Positions 47,316 to 55,945 of a stretch of 64,000 bases of DNA are shown here, in pieces. A model generated the notes under the pieces. That model saw only the letters and a list, made by a program, of their open reading frames with translations, searched no databases and was not told where the DNA came from. Origin of the DNA: Streptomyces sp. NRRL WC-3618. GTDB lineage: Bacteria; Actinomycetota; Actinomycetes; Streptomycetales; Streptomycetaceae. The position numbers and the translations under genes were made by a program. The stretch is taken from the NCBI RefSeq assembly GCF_001280005.1, contig NZ_LGDW01000201.1, positions 15,634 to 79,633 of the forward strand, read 5' to 3'. Position 1 is the stretch's first letter, and every line of letters begins with the position of its first letter.

Positions 47316-48905
47316 TCACAGCGGCACGTTGCCGTGCTTCCGGTCGGGCAGCACGGTGTGCTTGCCGTGCAGCATGGCCAGCGCGCGGATCAGTGTGCGG
47401 CGGGTGTCGCCGGGATCGATGACGTCGTCTATGAGCCCTCGCTCGGCGGCGTAGTACGGATGCATCAGCTCCGACCGGTACTCCTCGACGAGCCGGGCGC
47501 GGGTGGCCGCCGGGTCGTCGGAAGCGGCGATCTCCCGGCGAAAGACCACGTTGGCCGCCCCCTCCGCCCCCATGACCGCGATCTCGTTCGTCGGCCAGGC
47601 GAAGGCCAGGTCGGCCCCGATCGAGCGGGAGTCCATCACGATGTAGGCACCGCCGTACGCCTTACGCAGTACGAGGGAGATGCGCGGGACGGAGGCGTTG
47701 CAGTACGCATGCAGCAGCTTCGCGCCATGCCGGATGACCCCTCCGTGCTCCTGGTCCACTCCCGGCAGGAAGCCCGGCACGTCCACCAGTGTCACCAGGG
47801 GGATGTTGAAGGAGTCGCAGATGGAGACGTGACGCGCGGCCTTCTCCGAGCCGTGGATGTCCAGCACCCCGGCCAGTGCGGCGGGCTGGTTGGCGACGAT
47901 GCCCACCACCTGCCCGCCGAGCCGCGCGAAGGCGCACACCACGTTGCGGGCCCAGGCCTCGTGCACCTCGAAGAACTCGCCGTCGTCGACGATCTCCCCG
48001 ATGACGGCGCGCACGTCGTACGCCTGGGCGGGGTCGGCGGGGACGAGGGAGGTCAGGGCGTCGGTGCGCCGGTCGGCGGGGTCCGTACTGTGGACGGCCG
48101 GGGGCAGTTCGCGGTTGTTCTGCGGCAGCAGCGAGAGCAGGTAGCGGACGTCCTTGAGGCACTCGCTCTCGTCGTCGTAGGAGAAGCCGGCCACGCCCGA
48201 GATCCCGGCGTGCACGTCCGCGCCGCCGAGGCCGTTGTGGGTGATCTCCTCGCCGGTCACCGCCTGCACCACGTCGGGTCCGGTGAGGAACATCTGCGAG
48301 GTCCCGCGGACCATGAACACGAAGTCGGTGAGCGCCGGGGAGTAGGCGGCGCCGCCCGCGCACGGGCCCAGCATGACGCTGATCTGCGGGATGACCCCCG
48401 AGGCCCGGGTGTTGCGCTGGAAGATCCCGCCGTACCCCGCCAGCGCGGTGACGCCCTCCTGGATGCGGGCTCCGGCACCGTCGTTGAGGCCGACCAGGGG
48501 CGCCCCGGCGGAGAGGGCGAGGTCCATCACCTTGTGGACCTTCGCGGCGTGCGCCTCCCCCAGCGCGCCGCCGAAGACACGGAAGTCGTGGGCGTAGGCG
48601 AAGACGGTACGGCCGTGCACCTGACCCCAGCCGATGACCACACCGTCGCCGTGCGGCTTGCGGTCCTCCAGGCCGAAGCCGGTGGCGCGATGGCGGCGCA
48701 GCGGCTCGATCTCGGTGAAGGTGTCCGGGTCGAAGAACAGGTCGAGGCGTTCCCGGACGGTGAGTTTCCCCTTGGCGTGCTGGCGGCGGGTGGCATCCGG
48801 GTCGGGGCCCCGGCTCACCTCTTCCTTCAGCAGATTCAGTCCGGCGGTCGCCCGGCGCAGGTCGGGCCGGGGTGCCGCGGCCAGGAGTTCGTCGAAGGTC
48901 GTCAT
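47316..48905 (-). CDS. Acyl-CoA carboxylase beta subunit (carboxyltransferase)
   Basis: 529 residues from the ATG nine codons inside the longest frame. Carboxyltransferase motifs: HAKGKLTVRERLDLFFDPDTF, GLNDGAGARIQEG (acyl-CoA site), MLGPCAGGAAYSPALTDF, and the carboxybiotin site VDVPGFLPGVDQEHGGVIRHGAKLL with YCNASVPRISLVLRKAYGGAYIVM. It carboxylates acetyl-, propionyl- or longer acyl-CoA together with an alpha subunit encoded elsewhere. An epsilon-type partner gene occurs 9 kb away inside the biosynthetic cluster, suggesting it supplies malonyl or alkylmalonyl units there (inference). Confidence 0.95.
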   Translation of the reverse strand: MTTFDELLAAAPRPDLRRATAGLNLLKEEVSRGPDPDATRRQHAKGKLTVRERLDLFFDPDTFTEIEPLRRHRATGFGLEDRKPHGDGVVIGWGQVHGRTVFAYAHDFRVFGGALGEAHAAKVHKVMDLALSAGAPLVGLNDGAGARIQEGVTALAGYGGIFQRNTRASGVIPQISVMLGPCAGGAAYSPALTDFVFMVRGTSQMFLTGPDVVQAVTGEEITHNGLGGADVHAGISGVAGFSYDDESECLKDVRYLLSLLPQNNRELPPAVHSTDPADRRTDALTSLVPADPAQAYDVRAVIGEIVDDGEFFEVHEAWARNVVCAFARLGGQVVGIVANQPAALAGVLDIHGSEKAARHVSICDSFNIPLVTLVDVPGFLPGVDQEHGGVIRHGAKLLHAYCNASVPRISLVLRKAYGGAYIVMDSRSIGADLAFAWPTNEIAVMGAEGAANVVFRREIAASDDPAATRARLVEEYRSELMHPYYAAERGLIDDVIDPGDTRRTLIRALAMLHGKHTVLPDRKHGNVPL

Positions 48906-48995
48906 CGCCCGAAAATAGTCACCACTCCTCAAAGTGGGCTGAAGACGGGGTGGAGCGCGCCCGGCTCGCCGCCGGGCGGGCGGGACCGGCGGACC

Positions 48996-49790
48996 TCAGT
49001 AGACTCCCGCGGTCCGCTGGTCCAGCGCCGTGTCACCGGAGAGCACCGCGTGGTGGAGCTGGCGCAGTGACGCCGACGGCTCCAGACCGAGCTCCGAGAC
49101 CAGGGCGCCGCGCAGCCGCTGGTACGCCTCCAGCGCCCGCCAGGACCCGCCCGACCGGTGCAGGGCCAGCATGAGCTGGGCGCAGAACCGCTCGTGCATC
49201 GGGTGACGTGCGGTCAGGACCCTCAGCTCCGGGACCACTTCGGCATGCCGGCCCAGCCGCAGATCGGCGTCGATCCGCCGTTCCAGCGCGGCCATGCGGT
49301 TCTCCTCCAGGCGCAGCACCTCGAGTTCGAGCATGCTGCCCGTGCGTACGTCCACCAGGGCCGGGCCCTGCCACAGGGCGAGAGCCTTGCCCAGCAGATG
49401 CGAGGCGGTGCGGTAGTCCGTGGCGTCGTAGGCCGATCGACCGTCCGCCACCAGCTGTTCGAACTCCTGAACATCGATCTGGCCCGGCTGCACCCGCAGC
49501 AGATAACCGCCGAACTGTGTCACCAGGATGTCCTTCGCGCCACGGGCGGCCTCCCCGGCGGGGGTGGCCGCGATCTTGCGGCGCAGTTGGAGGATGTACG
49601 TCTGCAGTGTCGTGGACGCGCTGCGCGGAATCCGCTCCCCCCAGATCTCCGCCATCAGCGTGGGGACGGTGACGACATGCTCTGCCTGCAGCGCGAGCAG
49701 GGCGAGTATCTGCCGGGGCTTGGCCGCGCTGGGGACGACTGAGACCCCCTGGTCATGAGCGGTGAGTGGTCCCAGTAGCTTGATCTCCAT
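48996..49790 (-). CDS. SARP-family transcriptional activator (I)
   Basis: 264 residues from an ATG with GGGGAGAG upstream. The OmpR-like winged helix spans ~1-95: KLLGPLTAHDQGVSVVPSAAKPRQILALLALQAEHVVTVPTLMAEIWGERIPRSASTTLQTYILQLRRK, then GYLLRVQPGQIDVQEFEQL. The bacterial transcriptional activation domain follows (~100-245), ending in LHHAVLSGD. There is no NB-ARC or TPR extension, so it is the small AfsR/RedD type. SARPs bind 11-bp-phased direct repeats upstream of biosynthetic genes. Such repeats lie in the divergent gap to the precursor gene. Confidence 0.94.
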   Translation of the reverse strand: MEIKLLGPLTAHDQGVSVVPSAAKPRQILALLALQAEHVVTVPTLMAEIWGERIPRSASTTLQTYILQLRRKIAATPAGEAARGAKDILVTQFGGYLLRVQPGQIDVQEFEQLVADGRSAYDATDYRTASHLLGKALALWQGPALVDVRTGSMLELEVLRLEENRMAALERRIDADLRLGRHAEVVPELRVLTARHPMHERFCAQLMLALHRSGGSWRALEAYQRLRGALVSELGLEPSASLRQLHHAVLSGDTALDQRTAGVY

Positions 49791-49897
49791 AGCGCGCTCT
49801 CCCCTTTTAGGTCGCATCCCCAAGAGCCTGACCCGGGCAACCTCGCTCGGTGCAGGGCAGGCTCCCATCCGCGGCCGGGACAGCCCAGTGAGCAACA

Positions 49898-49946
49898 CAT
49901 GAACACAATCATGAAAAGTTCATGGTCACCCCATGACTCCCACACT
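49898..49946 (+). promoter_or_regulatory. SARP-box-like 11-bp phased repeats before the precursor gene
   Basis: CATG cores start at 49898, 49910, 49921 and 49932 (spacings 12, 11, 11). They form TCATGRN-type heptamers separated by four bases. A CACACT element (49941-49946) sits four bases beyond the last repeat as a poor -10. The 258-bp gap holds no other gene. Confidence 0.6.
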
Positions 49947-50048
49947 CCCCTGGGCCGCCCCGCTCGGCTCAAAATCACCGCAGTGACAGAGAGCATCCGC
50001 TCGAATACCCCCGAATGTGACTCTCGCACCACGGAAAGGAACATTGTC

Positions 50049-50354
50049 ATGGACACAACCTTTGCGAGGCCCACGCTCGTCTCCGTCGACACCGTCGAGG
50101 AAGATCTCCGCTTCGCCGAACTGACCGCCCGCAGCGGCCTGGAGCCGGAACTGGCCCAGCGTTACGAGACCAGTCCCGCCCTCGTCCTCGCCGAGTTCGG
50201 CCTGTCCGTCCCCGCGGCGGCGCCCGCCGGGGCGACCGTCGTCATCGAGGACCTGAGCCGGTCCGCCGCGGGAGCCATGGCCATTCCGACCTGGACCACC
50301 GCCGGTCCCAACCCCGAGGAGCCGAAGGTCCCGGCGGCAGCGCCCCGCTGGTGA
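50049..50354 (+). CDS. Putative RiPP (TOMM) precursor peptide
   Basis: 101 residues with AAAGGA nine bases before the ATG. No known enzyme fold is present. Residues 1-70 look like a leader: acidic and helical (VDTVEEDLRFAELTARSG, LVLAEFGLSVP, VVIEDLS). The tail from ~75, GAMAIPTWTTAGPNPEEP then KVPAAAPRW, is short on residues that YcaO enzymes cyclise: Thr81, Thr83, Thr84, no Cys at all, and many Pro. The gene is the first of an operon, and its stop overlaps the start of the YcaO gene (GTGA). A SARP-box-like repeat set precedes it. Precursor status rests on size, position and composition; the core boundaries are a guess. Confidence 0.7.
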   Translation: MDTTFARPTLVSVDTVEEDLRFAELTARSGLEPELAQRYETSPALVLAEFGLSVPAAAPAGATVVIEDLSRSAAGAMAIPTWTTAGPNPEEPKVPAAAPRW

Positions 50355-52642
50355 ACCGGCCTCCGACGGCCGACGCCCCCACCGTGGGGTTCAAACGGCA
50401 TCTGAGAGTCCAGTCGATCGGCGACGAGGCCGTCTACCTGCTCTCCACCCGCGGTGTGCAGGTGCTGCACGGCCCACAGGTCGTCGCGCTCGCCCCGCTG
50501 CTGGACGGCACCCGCACCCTGCCCGGCCTGCTGCGCGAGGCGGCGTCCCGGATGCCGGCCCCGGAGGCCGGCCGGGTGGTGGGTGAGCTGGCGAAGGCCG
50601 ATCTCATCGGCTACCGGGAAGGGGTCACACGAGGGCCGGCGGACGCCGCCGGCCCGGCCTACTGGGATCTGCTCGGCGACGGCAGCGCCGCCATCGCCAA
50701 CATCGCCCGTACGGCGGTGGAGGTGATCAGCGTCGGGCGGGCCGACCGGACGGCCGCCGCCGAGGCCTGCCGGGCCACGGGACTGACCGTCGTGGACCAC
50801 GACAACGGCGACGGCGGTCCCGGCGTGGGGCTCTCGCTCGTCCTGTGCGACGACTACCTCGCACCGGAGCTGGGCGAGGTCGACCTGCGGATGCGGGCCG
50901 CGGGCCGCCCGTGGCTGCCGGCCAAGCCCTGCGGCCCGGAGCTGTGGGTGGGGCCGGTCTTCTCGCCCGGGGACGGCCCCTGCTGGTCCTGTCTGGCACA
51001 CCGGCTGCGCACCCACCGCTCGGCCGAGGAAGCGGTGTGCCGCGCCGGGGGGTTCACCGGACCACTGCCGGTACCGGACGCCTCGCTCGCCGCGGGCCGG
51101 GCCCTCGGCATCCAGGCAGCCGCACTGGAGGCCGCCAAGTGGATCGCGGGGGTGCGCCAGGGCCAGGAACAGAGCGTGTACACGCTGGACACCTGCACGC
51201 TGCGCTCCGCGCACCACCCGGTGGCCCGCCGGCCGCAGTGCCCGGTGTGCGGGGACAGCTCCCTCGTGGCCCGGCGCGCGTTCCGGCCGCCACCGCTGGT
51301 GTCCCGCCCCAAGGCGGCGCACACCGGCTCGAACCACCGTGCGCTGCCCCCCCGCCAGGTGCTGGACAGCCACCGGCACCTGGCCGATCCGGTCACCGGG
51401 ATCGTCGCGGAGATCACCCCGGATCCGAACGCCCCCACGGGCGTCACCAGTTATCTCTCCGGACACAATCTGGCCCTGGCCGGGCATACGCCGACCGAGG
51501 TCCGCAGGGGACTGCGGCAACTGAGCGGCGGCAAGGGCGTCACGGCGGAGGAGGCGGAGGCCGGGGCCCTTTGCGAGGCGGTGGAACGTTTCTGCGGAAC
51601 GCGGCAGGGCGACGAAGCCGTAGTCCTGGGTTCGCTCGACGAGCTGGGCGAGACGGCCGTCCACCCCAACACCTGCCAGCTCTTCCACGAACGGCAGTTC
51701 CGCGACCGCGCCCGATGGAACGCCACGCACTCCGCGTTCCAGCAGGTGTGCGCCCCCTTCGATCCCCGGCGCACCGTCGAGTGGACGCCCGTCCACTCGC
51801 TCACCACCGGCCGGCAGCGTCTGCTGCCCACGTCGATGCTCTACTTCTCCCACTCCGGCCCCAAGGGCCTGCCGTGGGCCGACTCCAACGGCAATGCCGC
51901 CGGAAGCAGCCTGGAGGACGCGATCGTCCAGGGATTCCTGGAACTGGTGGAGCGGGACGCGGTCGCCCTGTGGTGGTACAACCGGACCCGGCAGCCCGCT
52001 CTCGACCTGGACGCCTTCGACGAGCCCTGGCTCGCCGAACTGCGGGAGACGTACGCGCGCCTGAACCGCGAGATGTGGGCGCTGGATCTCACCTCGGACC
52101 TGGGTGTCCCGGTGACCGTGGCCCTGTCCCGGCGCACCGACAAACCGGCCGAGGACATCGCGTTCGGCTTCGGCGCGCATTTCGATCCCCGGCTCGCGCT
52201 GCGCCGGGCGGTCACCGAAATGGGACAACTGCTGTCGCCCGCGGCCGGCGCGCGGGCGGACGGCACCGGGTACGGGGTGGACGACCCGGAAATCCTGTCC
52301 TGGTGGACTCGCGCGACCGTCAGGAATCAGCCATACCTGCTGCCGGATTCCGTCGAATCACCGCGGTCTCCCACCCATTTCTCCCGGGTTTTCCGCACCG
52401 ATCTGCTCGATGACGTCAAGGCGGCGAGCGCCCTGGTGGCACGACACGGGATGGAGCTCCTCGTCCTCGACCAGACCCTGCCGGACGTGGGCCTGCCCGT
52501 GGTCAAGGTGATGGTGCCGGGGTTGCGGCACTACTGGGCGAGGTTCGCTCCGGGGCGTCTGTACGACGTACCGGTTCGCCTCGGTCTGCGTGAGCAACCG
52601 GTCGCTTACGAGGACCTGAACCCGGTTCCCATATTCGCGTAA
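50351..52642 (+). CDS. Fused TOMM leader-binding (E1-like) and YcaO cyclodehydratase
   Basis: 763 residues. Residues 1-330 match the TOMM leader-peptide-binding, ThiF/E1-like region: KRHLRVQSIGDEAVYLLSTRG, LLDGTRTLPGLLREAA and two zinc Cys pairs, CWSC (~215) and CPVC (~297). Residues ~345-763 are YcaO: GKGVTAEEAEAGALCEAVERFCG (ATP/Mg acidic cluster), WADSNGNAAGSSLEDAIVQGFLELVERDAVALWWYNR and FDPRLALRRAVTEM. The end LNPVPIFA replaces the usual proline-rich PxPxP tail. Fused C-D proteins phosphorylate backbone amides so that Cys/Ser/Thr form azolines. The start GTG overlaps the precursor stop, so the two are coupled. Confidence 0.93.
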   Translation: MNRPPTADAPTVGFKRHLRVQSIGDEAVYLLSTRGVQVLHGPQVVALAPLLDGTRTLPGLLREAASRMPAPEAGRVVGELAKADLIGYREGVTRGPADAAGPAYWDLLGDGSAAIANIARTAVEVISVGRADRTAAAEACRATGLTVVDHDNGDGGPGVGLSLVLCDDYLAPELGEVDLRMRAAGRPWLPAKPCGPELWVGPVFSPGDGPCWSCLAHRLRTHRSAEEAVCRAGGFTGPLPVPDASLAAGRALGIQAAALEAAKWIAGVRQGQEQSVYTLDTCTLRSAHHPVARRPQCPVCGDSSLVARRAFRPPPLVSRPKAAHTGSNHRALPPRQVLDSHRHLADPVTGIVAEITPDPNAPTGVTSYLSGHNLALAGHTPTEVRRGLRQLSGGKGVTAEEAEAGALCEAVERFCGTRQGDEAVVLGSLDELGETAVHPNTCQLFHERQFRDRARWNATHSAFQQVCAPFDPRRTVEWTPVHSLTTGRQRLLPTSMLYFSHSGPKGLPWADSNGNAAGSSLEDAIVQGFLELVERDAVALWWYNRTRQPALDLDAFDEPWLAELRETYARLNREMWALDLTSDLGVPVTVALSRRTDKPAEDIAFGFGAHFDPRLALRRAVTEMGQLLSPAAGARADGTGYGVDDPEILSWWTRATVRNQPYLLPDSVESPRSPTHFSRVFRTDLLDDVKAASALVARHGMELLVLDQTLPDVGLPVVKVMVPGLRHYWARFAPGRLYDVPVRLGLREQPVAYEDLNPVPIFA

Positions 52643-52664
52643 TTAATAGCCGTTCGGCCAACCT

Positions 52665-52688
52665 CTGATGGATCAGGCACCGTATATT
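52665..52688 (+). promoter_or_regulatory. Palindrome and -10 before the two-component genes
   Basis: CTGATGGATCAG (52665-52676; CTGAT/ATCAG arms) lies seven bases before TATATT (52683-52688), a good -10. It is suitable as a response-regulator operator overlapping the spacer. Confidence 0.45.
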
Positions 52689-52726
52689 TCGATCACCAGT
52701 CCAACGGTCTGACGAGGAGGCACTCC

Positions 52727-54001
52727 ATGCTCGACCCCTTTCGTCATACGGAAACCGGACTCCCGCGCGACGATGTGCTCGAGGGATCCGGGGACGGACT
52801 GGAGGGGTTAGGGCCGACGGGGCGCGGGGGCAGGACACGAAGACCCCGCCCGGAACGAGATATTCCGGCCACCCACGTCTCCAAGATCATCACCATAACC
52901 ACCTTGTGTGGTTACGCGGCGGTTCTCCTGCTCAACGTCCTGTGGGCGAGACCCAGCCCGGGCAAGCTGGCGCTGTGTCTGGTCTGCGTGACGGCCCTCT
53001 CCGGACTGCAACTGCTGCACACTTCGCCACGGACCCGCCGGCGGCGCATGCGGTGGAAGATCGTCACCCTCACCCTCCAGGCGATCCTCACCTTCCTGCC
53101 GTTCGTCTGGTTCGGCATCACCTGGGGCAGCATGGGCGGCATCCTCGGCGCCTCGATCCTGCTCATGCTGCCCCGCCCGGTGTCCTGGGTCCTCTTCGCT
53201 CTGCTGGCGGCCTCGATCGGCGGCTACGCCATAGCGCTGCGTCTTCCCCTGATCAGCCAGATCTATGCACCCCTCACCACCCTGCTCACCGGCCTGGTCC
53301 TCTACGGACTCACCCGGCTGACCGACCTCGTCCACGAAGTCCACACGGCCAGGGCCGAGTTGGCGCGGATGGCGGTCGCGCAGGAGCGGCTGCGGTTCTC
53401 CAGGGACGTGCACGACCTGCTGGGTTACAGCCTCTCCGCGATCACGCTGAAGTGCGAACTGATCCACCGTCTGGTGCCGACCCATCCCGGACGCGCCCTC
53501 GACGAGGTGGCCTCGGTGCTCAACGTGTCCCGGCAGGCTCTGGCGGACGCGCGTCTGGTGGCCCGGAGCTACCGGGAGATGTCACTGGCGGACGAAGCGG
53601 AGTCGGCCGCGACGGTCATGGCCGCCGCGGACATCCGGATCACCATGGACATCGCCTGCGGTCGGCTGCACCCAGCCGTGGACACCGCGCTCGCCACCAC
53701 GCTGCGGGAGGGGATCACCAATGTCCTGAGACACAGCAAGGCACAGTCGTTCGACATCCGGGCGGTCCGCGAGGACACGACCGTACGGCTCGTCCTGGTG
53801 AACGACGGGGTGGTCCAGAAAGGCCCGTCCGACGCTCCGGCCGGCAGTGGCCTGGAGAATCTCCGCACCCGGCTCGACGCCGTCGGCGGCCGGCTGACGG
53901 CCGGCGTGGACGACGACGGCCGGTTCAGGCTCATGGCAGAGGTACCCGTCCGGCCGATTCCCCCCGCGCCAGTGGTCACCGGCGCGGAGAGAGACGCATA
54001 A
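52727..54001 (+). CDS. Cluster-linked sensor histidine kinase
   Basis: 424 residues with GAGGAGG before the ATG. Five membrane helices cover ~50-205 (IITITTLCGYAAVLLLNVLW to PLTTLLTGLVLYGLT) with short outside loops, so it may sense within the membrane. HisKA_3 box: RLRFSRDVHDLLGYSLSAIT. ATPase: TLREGITNVLRHSKAQSFD and GSGLENLRTRLDAVGG. It phosphorylates the DNA-binding regulator encoded 41 bp downstream. It lies within the putative lipid/TOMM cluster, after the YcaO gene, and could respond to the product (a guess; lipopeptide-sensing kinases are common). Confidence 0.93.
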   Translation: MLDPFRHTETGLPRDDVLEGSGDGLEGLGPTGRGGRTRRPRPERDIPATHVSKIITITTLCGYAAVLLLNVLWARPSPGKLALCLVCVTALSGLQLLHTSPRTRRRRMRWKIVTLTLQAILTFLPFVWFGITWGSMGGILGASILLMLPRPVSWVLFALLAASIGGYAIALRLPLISQIYAPLTTLLTGLVLYGLTRLTDLVHEVHTARAELARMAVAQERLRFSRDVHDLLGYSLSAITLKCELIHRLVPTHPGRALDEVASVLNVSRQALADARLVARSYREMSLADEAESAATVMAAADIRITMDIACGRLHPAVDTALATTLREGITNVLRHSKAQSFDIRAVREDTTVRLVLVNDGVVQKGPSDAPAGSGLENLRTRLDAVGGRLTAGVDDDGRFRLMAEVPVRPIPPAPVVTGAERDA

Positions 54002-54042
54002 TCGCCACTGCACCCGGGGACACGCTTGATCAGGGGAAATCG

Positions 54043-54657
54043 ATGCTGTCGGTGAAGATTCTGCTCGCCGAGGATGTGCACATGGTCCGGGGAGCACTGA
54101 TCGCCCTGCTGGAACTGGAACCGGACTTCCAGGTGATCGCCTCCGTGGACCGCGGTGACCTCATCGTGGAGACCGCGCTGCGAACGCGCCCCGATGTGGC
54201 CGTCCTCGACATCGATCTGCCCGGAATGGACGGGATCACCGCCGCCACCGAACTGCACGACCGGCTGCCGAGCTGCCGCGTTCTCATCCTCACCAGCCTC
54301 GGCCGCCCGGGCATGGTCCGCCGGGCCCTGTGCGCCCAGGTCCGCGGCTTCCTCCACAAGGACGCGCCGCCCTATCGGCTCGCCCACGCGGTCCGGGCGG
54401 TGGCCGCGGGGGAACGGGTCTTCGATCCCCAGCTGGCCCTCTCCGCGTGGGAAGCGCTGGAGTGCCCCCTCTCGCCCCGCGAGGCAGAGGTGCTCCAGCT
54501 CGCCTCCCGCGGCGCGGACGCCGCCGAGATCGCCGCCGCCCTGTTCCTGACCAAGGGCACCGTGCGCAACTACCTCACAGCCATCGTCGCCAAGCTCAAC
54601 GCGCGCAACCGGATCGACGCCATACGGATCGCCAAAGAGGCCGACTGGATCCCCTGA
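54043..54657 (+). CDS. Cluster-linked NarL/LuxR-type response regulator
   Basis: 204 residues with AGGGGA before the ATG. Receiver: ILLAEDVHMVRGAL and phosphorylation Asp in VAVLDIDLPGMDG; LTSLGRPG and HKDAPPYRL switch residues. HTH (~145-200): LSPREAEVLQLASRGADAAEIAAALFLTKGTVRNYLTAIVAKL. It is the partner of the upstream kinase. A palindrome before the kinase gene may be its autoregulatory site. Confidence 0.93.
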   Translation: MLSVKILLAEDVHMVRGALIALLELEPDFQVIASVDRGDLIVETALRTRPDVAVLDIDLPGMDGITAATELHDRLPSCRVLILTSLGRPGMVRRALCAQVRGFLHKDAPPYRLAHAVRAVAAGERVFDPQLALSAWEALECPLSPREAEVLQLASRGADAAEIAAALFLTKGTVRNYLTAIVAKLNARNRIDAIRIAKEADWIP

Positions 54658-54676
54658 CGCCGTCCCCCGGTCCGCG

Positions 54677-55921
54677 TCACAGTTCCGGCGTCTCCTCGGC
54701 GAGCGGTCCGGCGTTCAGCGCGGAGAGCACTCCGGCCAGATCCACCGCGTTGCTCTGTGGCCCCTCGCACATCGCGAGGCAGCGCGGGCCGTCCGCACCG
54801 CCGATCCGGCGCAGCAGCGGGGTCAGCACGGCCCTCGGGCCGATCTCCACCACATGGGTGGGGGCCCGCTGGGCGATCATCCGCCGGACCGCCTCGGCGA
54901 ACCTGACAGGTGAGGTGATCTGGCGGGCCCAGTACGCGGCGCCGAGCGGCTCCGCCAACTGCCGTCCGTACACCGTCGAGTAGAAGGGGACGCGCGGCCG
55001 GGTGTCGGGGAAGCGCCGTGCCGCCGCCGTGAACCCGGGGACCACCGCCTCCATGCGCGGCGAGTGGAAAGCGTGCCCGACCGGGAGAAGCCTGCTGGAG
55101 ATACCGGCGTCCGCCAGTCTGTTGCTGACCCGCGCCAGACCTTCGAGATCGCCGGAGAGCACGGTGGCCCGGGCCGCGTTGACGGCGCCGATGGACACCC
55201 CCGGCTCGGAGGCGGCGACCTCCGCCGCCTCGTACGGATCCGCACAGGTCGCCAGCATTCCGCCGCTGTCCGGCAGGCGCTGCATGAACGCGCCCCGCAG
55301 CGCGACGAGTTGAGCCGCGTGCCCCGGTGTGAGTGCCTCGGCGACCGTCGCCGCGGCGAACTCCCCGAGTCCGTGTCCGAGCACGGCCACCGGACGCACC
55401 CCCGCGTCCAGCAGGGTCCGCGCCAGGGCGTACTCGACGGCGAAGAGGGCCGGCTGGGACAGGGACGTCCGGTCGATACCGGGGTCCTGACTGAGGATCA
55501 GCTCTGTCACCGAGCGCCCCAGATACGGCCGCAGCACCTCATCGACCCAGGTCAGGCTGATCCGGTAGCTCGCGGAATGGCGGTACAGGCCCTCGGCCAT
55601 GCCCGGGTACTGGCAGCCCTGACCCACGAACACGAACACCACCCGGACCCGGTCGCGCCGGCTCCCCCGGGCCCGGCGCACCGCCAGCTGGCCGGCCAGT
55701 TCCCGGACCGTGGGGTACACCCACATGTCCTCGGGGTCGATCAGCGAGCCGAACTCCGCCTCGATGTCCCCGTAGAGGCTCAGCAGGGCCACCGAGTCGA
55801 GTCCGCACTCCACCAGGAGGGCCTCCTGCCCGACCTCCCGGTGCGCGTAGTCCGAGATCCGCCGGGTCAGCCAGGTGAGGAACTCCCGTTCGCGCCGCTC
55901 GTCGTGCGGTACGTGGTTCAC
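54677..55921 (-). CDS. ACP - acyltransferase fusion with degenerate AT active site
   Basis: 414 residues. An acyl carrier domain at ~10-85 has the phosphopantetheine Ser43 in VECGLDSVALLSLYGDIEAEF. The acyltransferase (~95-395) has VFVFVGQGCQYPGMAEGLY, LSQPALFAVEYALARTLLD and LVALRGAFMQ. The nucleophile elbow, normally GHSxGE, reads GHGLGEFAAA: the codon is GGA, so the catalytic serine is missing. The second catalytic histidine in PVGHAFHSPRME is kept, a malonyl-type HAFH. The ACP should still be loadable, probably by the adjacent fatty acyl-AMP ligase, 24 bp away in the same operon. Confidence 0.9.
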   Translation of the reverse strand: MNHVPHDERREREFLTWLTRRISDYAHREVGQEALLVECGLDSVALLSLYGDIEAEFGSLIDPEDMWVYPTVRELAGQLAVRRARGSRRDRVRVVFVFVGQGCQYPGMAEGLYRHSASYRISLTWVDEVLRPYLGRSVTELILSQDPGIDRTSLSQPALFAVEYALARTLLDAGVRPVAVLGHGLGEFAAATVAEALTPGHAAQLVALRGAFMQRLPDSGGMLATCADPYEAAEVAASEPGVSIGAVNAARATVLSGDLEGLARVSNRLADAGISSRLLPVGHAFHSPRMEAVVPGFTAAARRFPDTRPRVPFYSTVYGRQLAEPLGAAYWARQITSPVRFAEAVRRMIAQRAPTHVVEIGPRAVLTPLLRRIGGADGPRCLAMCEGPQSNAVDLAGVLSALNAGPLAEETPEL

Positions 55922-55945
55922 ACCAGTCCCCTCCGTCGCCCTGGA

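Noticed and set aside
50049..50354. Lanthipeptide or lasso precursor reading of the 101-residue protein
   Set aside because: No LanM/LanB, lasso cyclase or B-protein gene accompanies it and the tail has no Cys; the adjacent YcaO fusion fits better.
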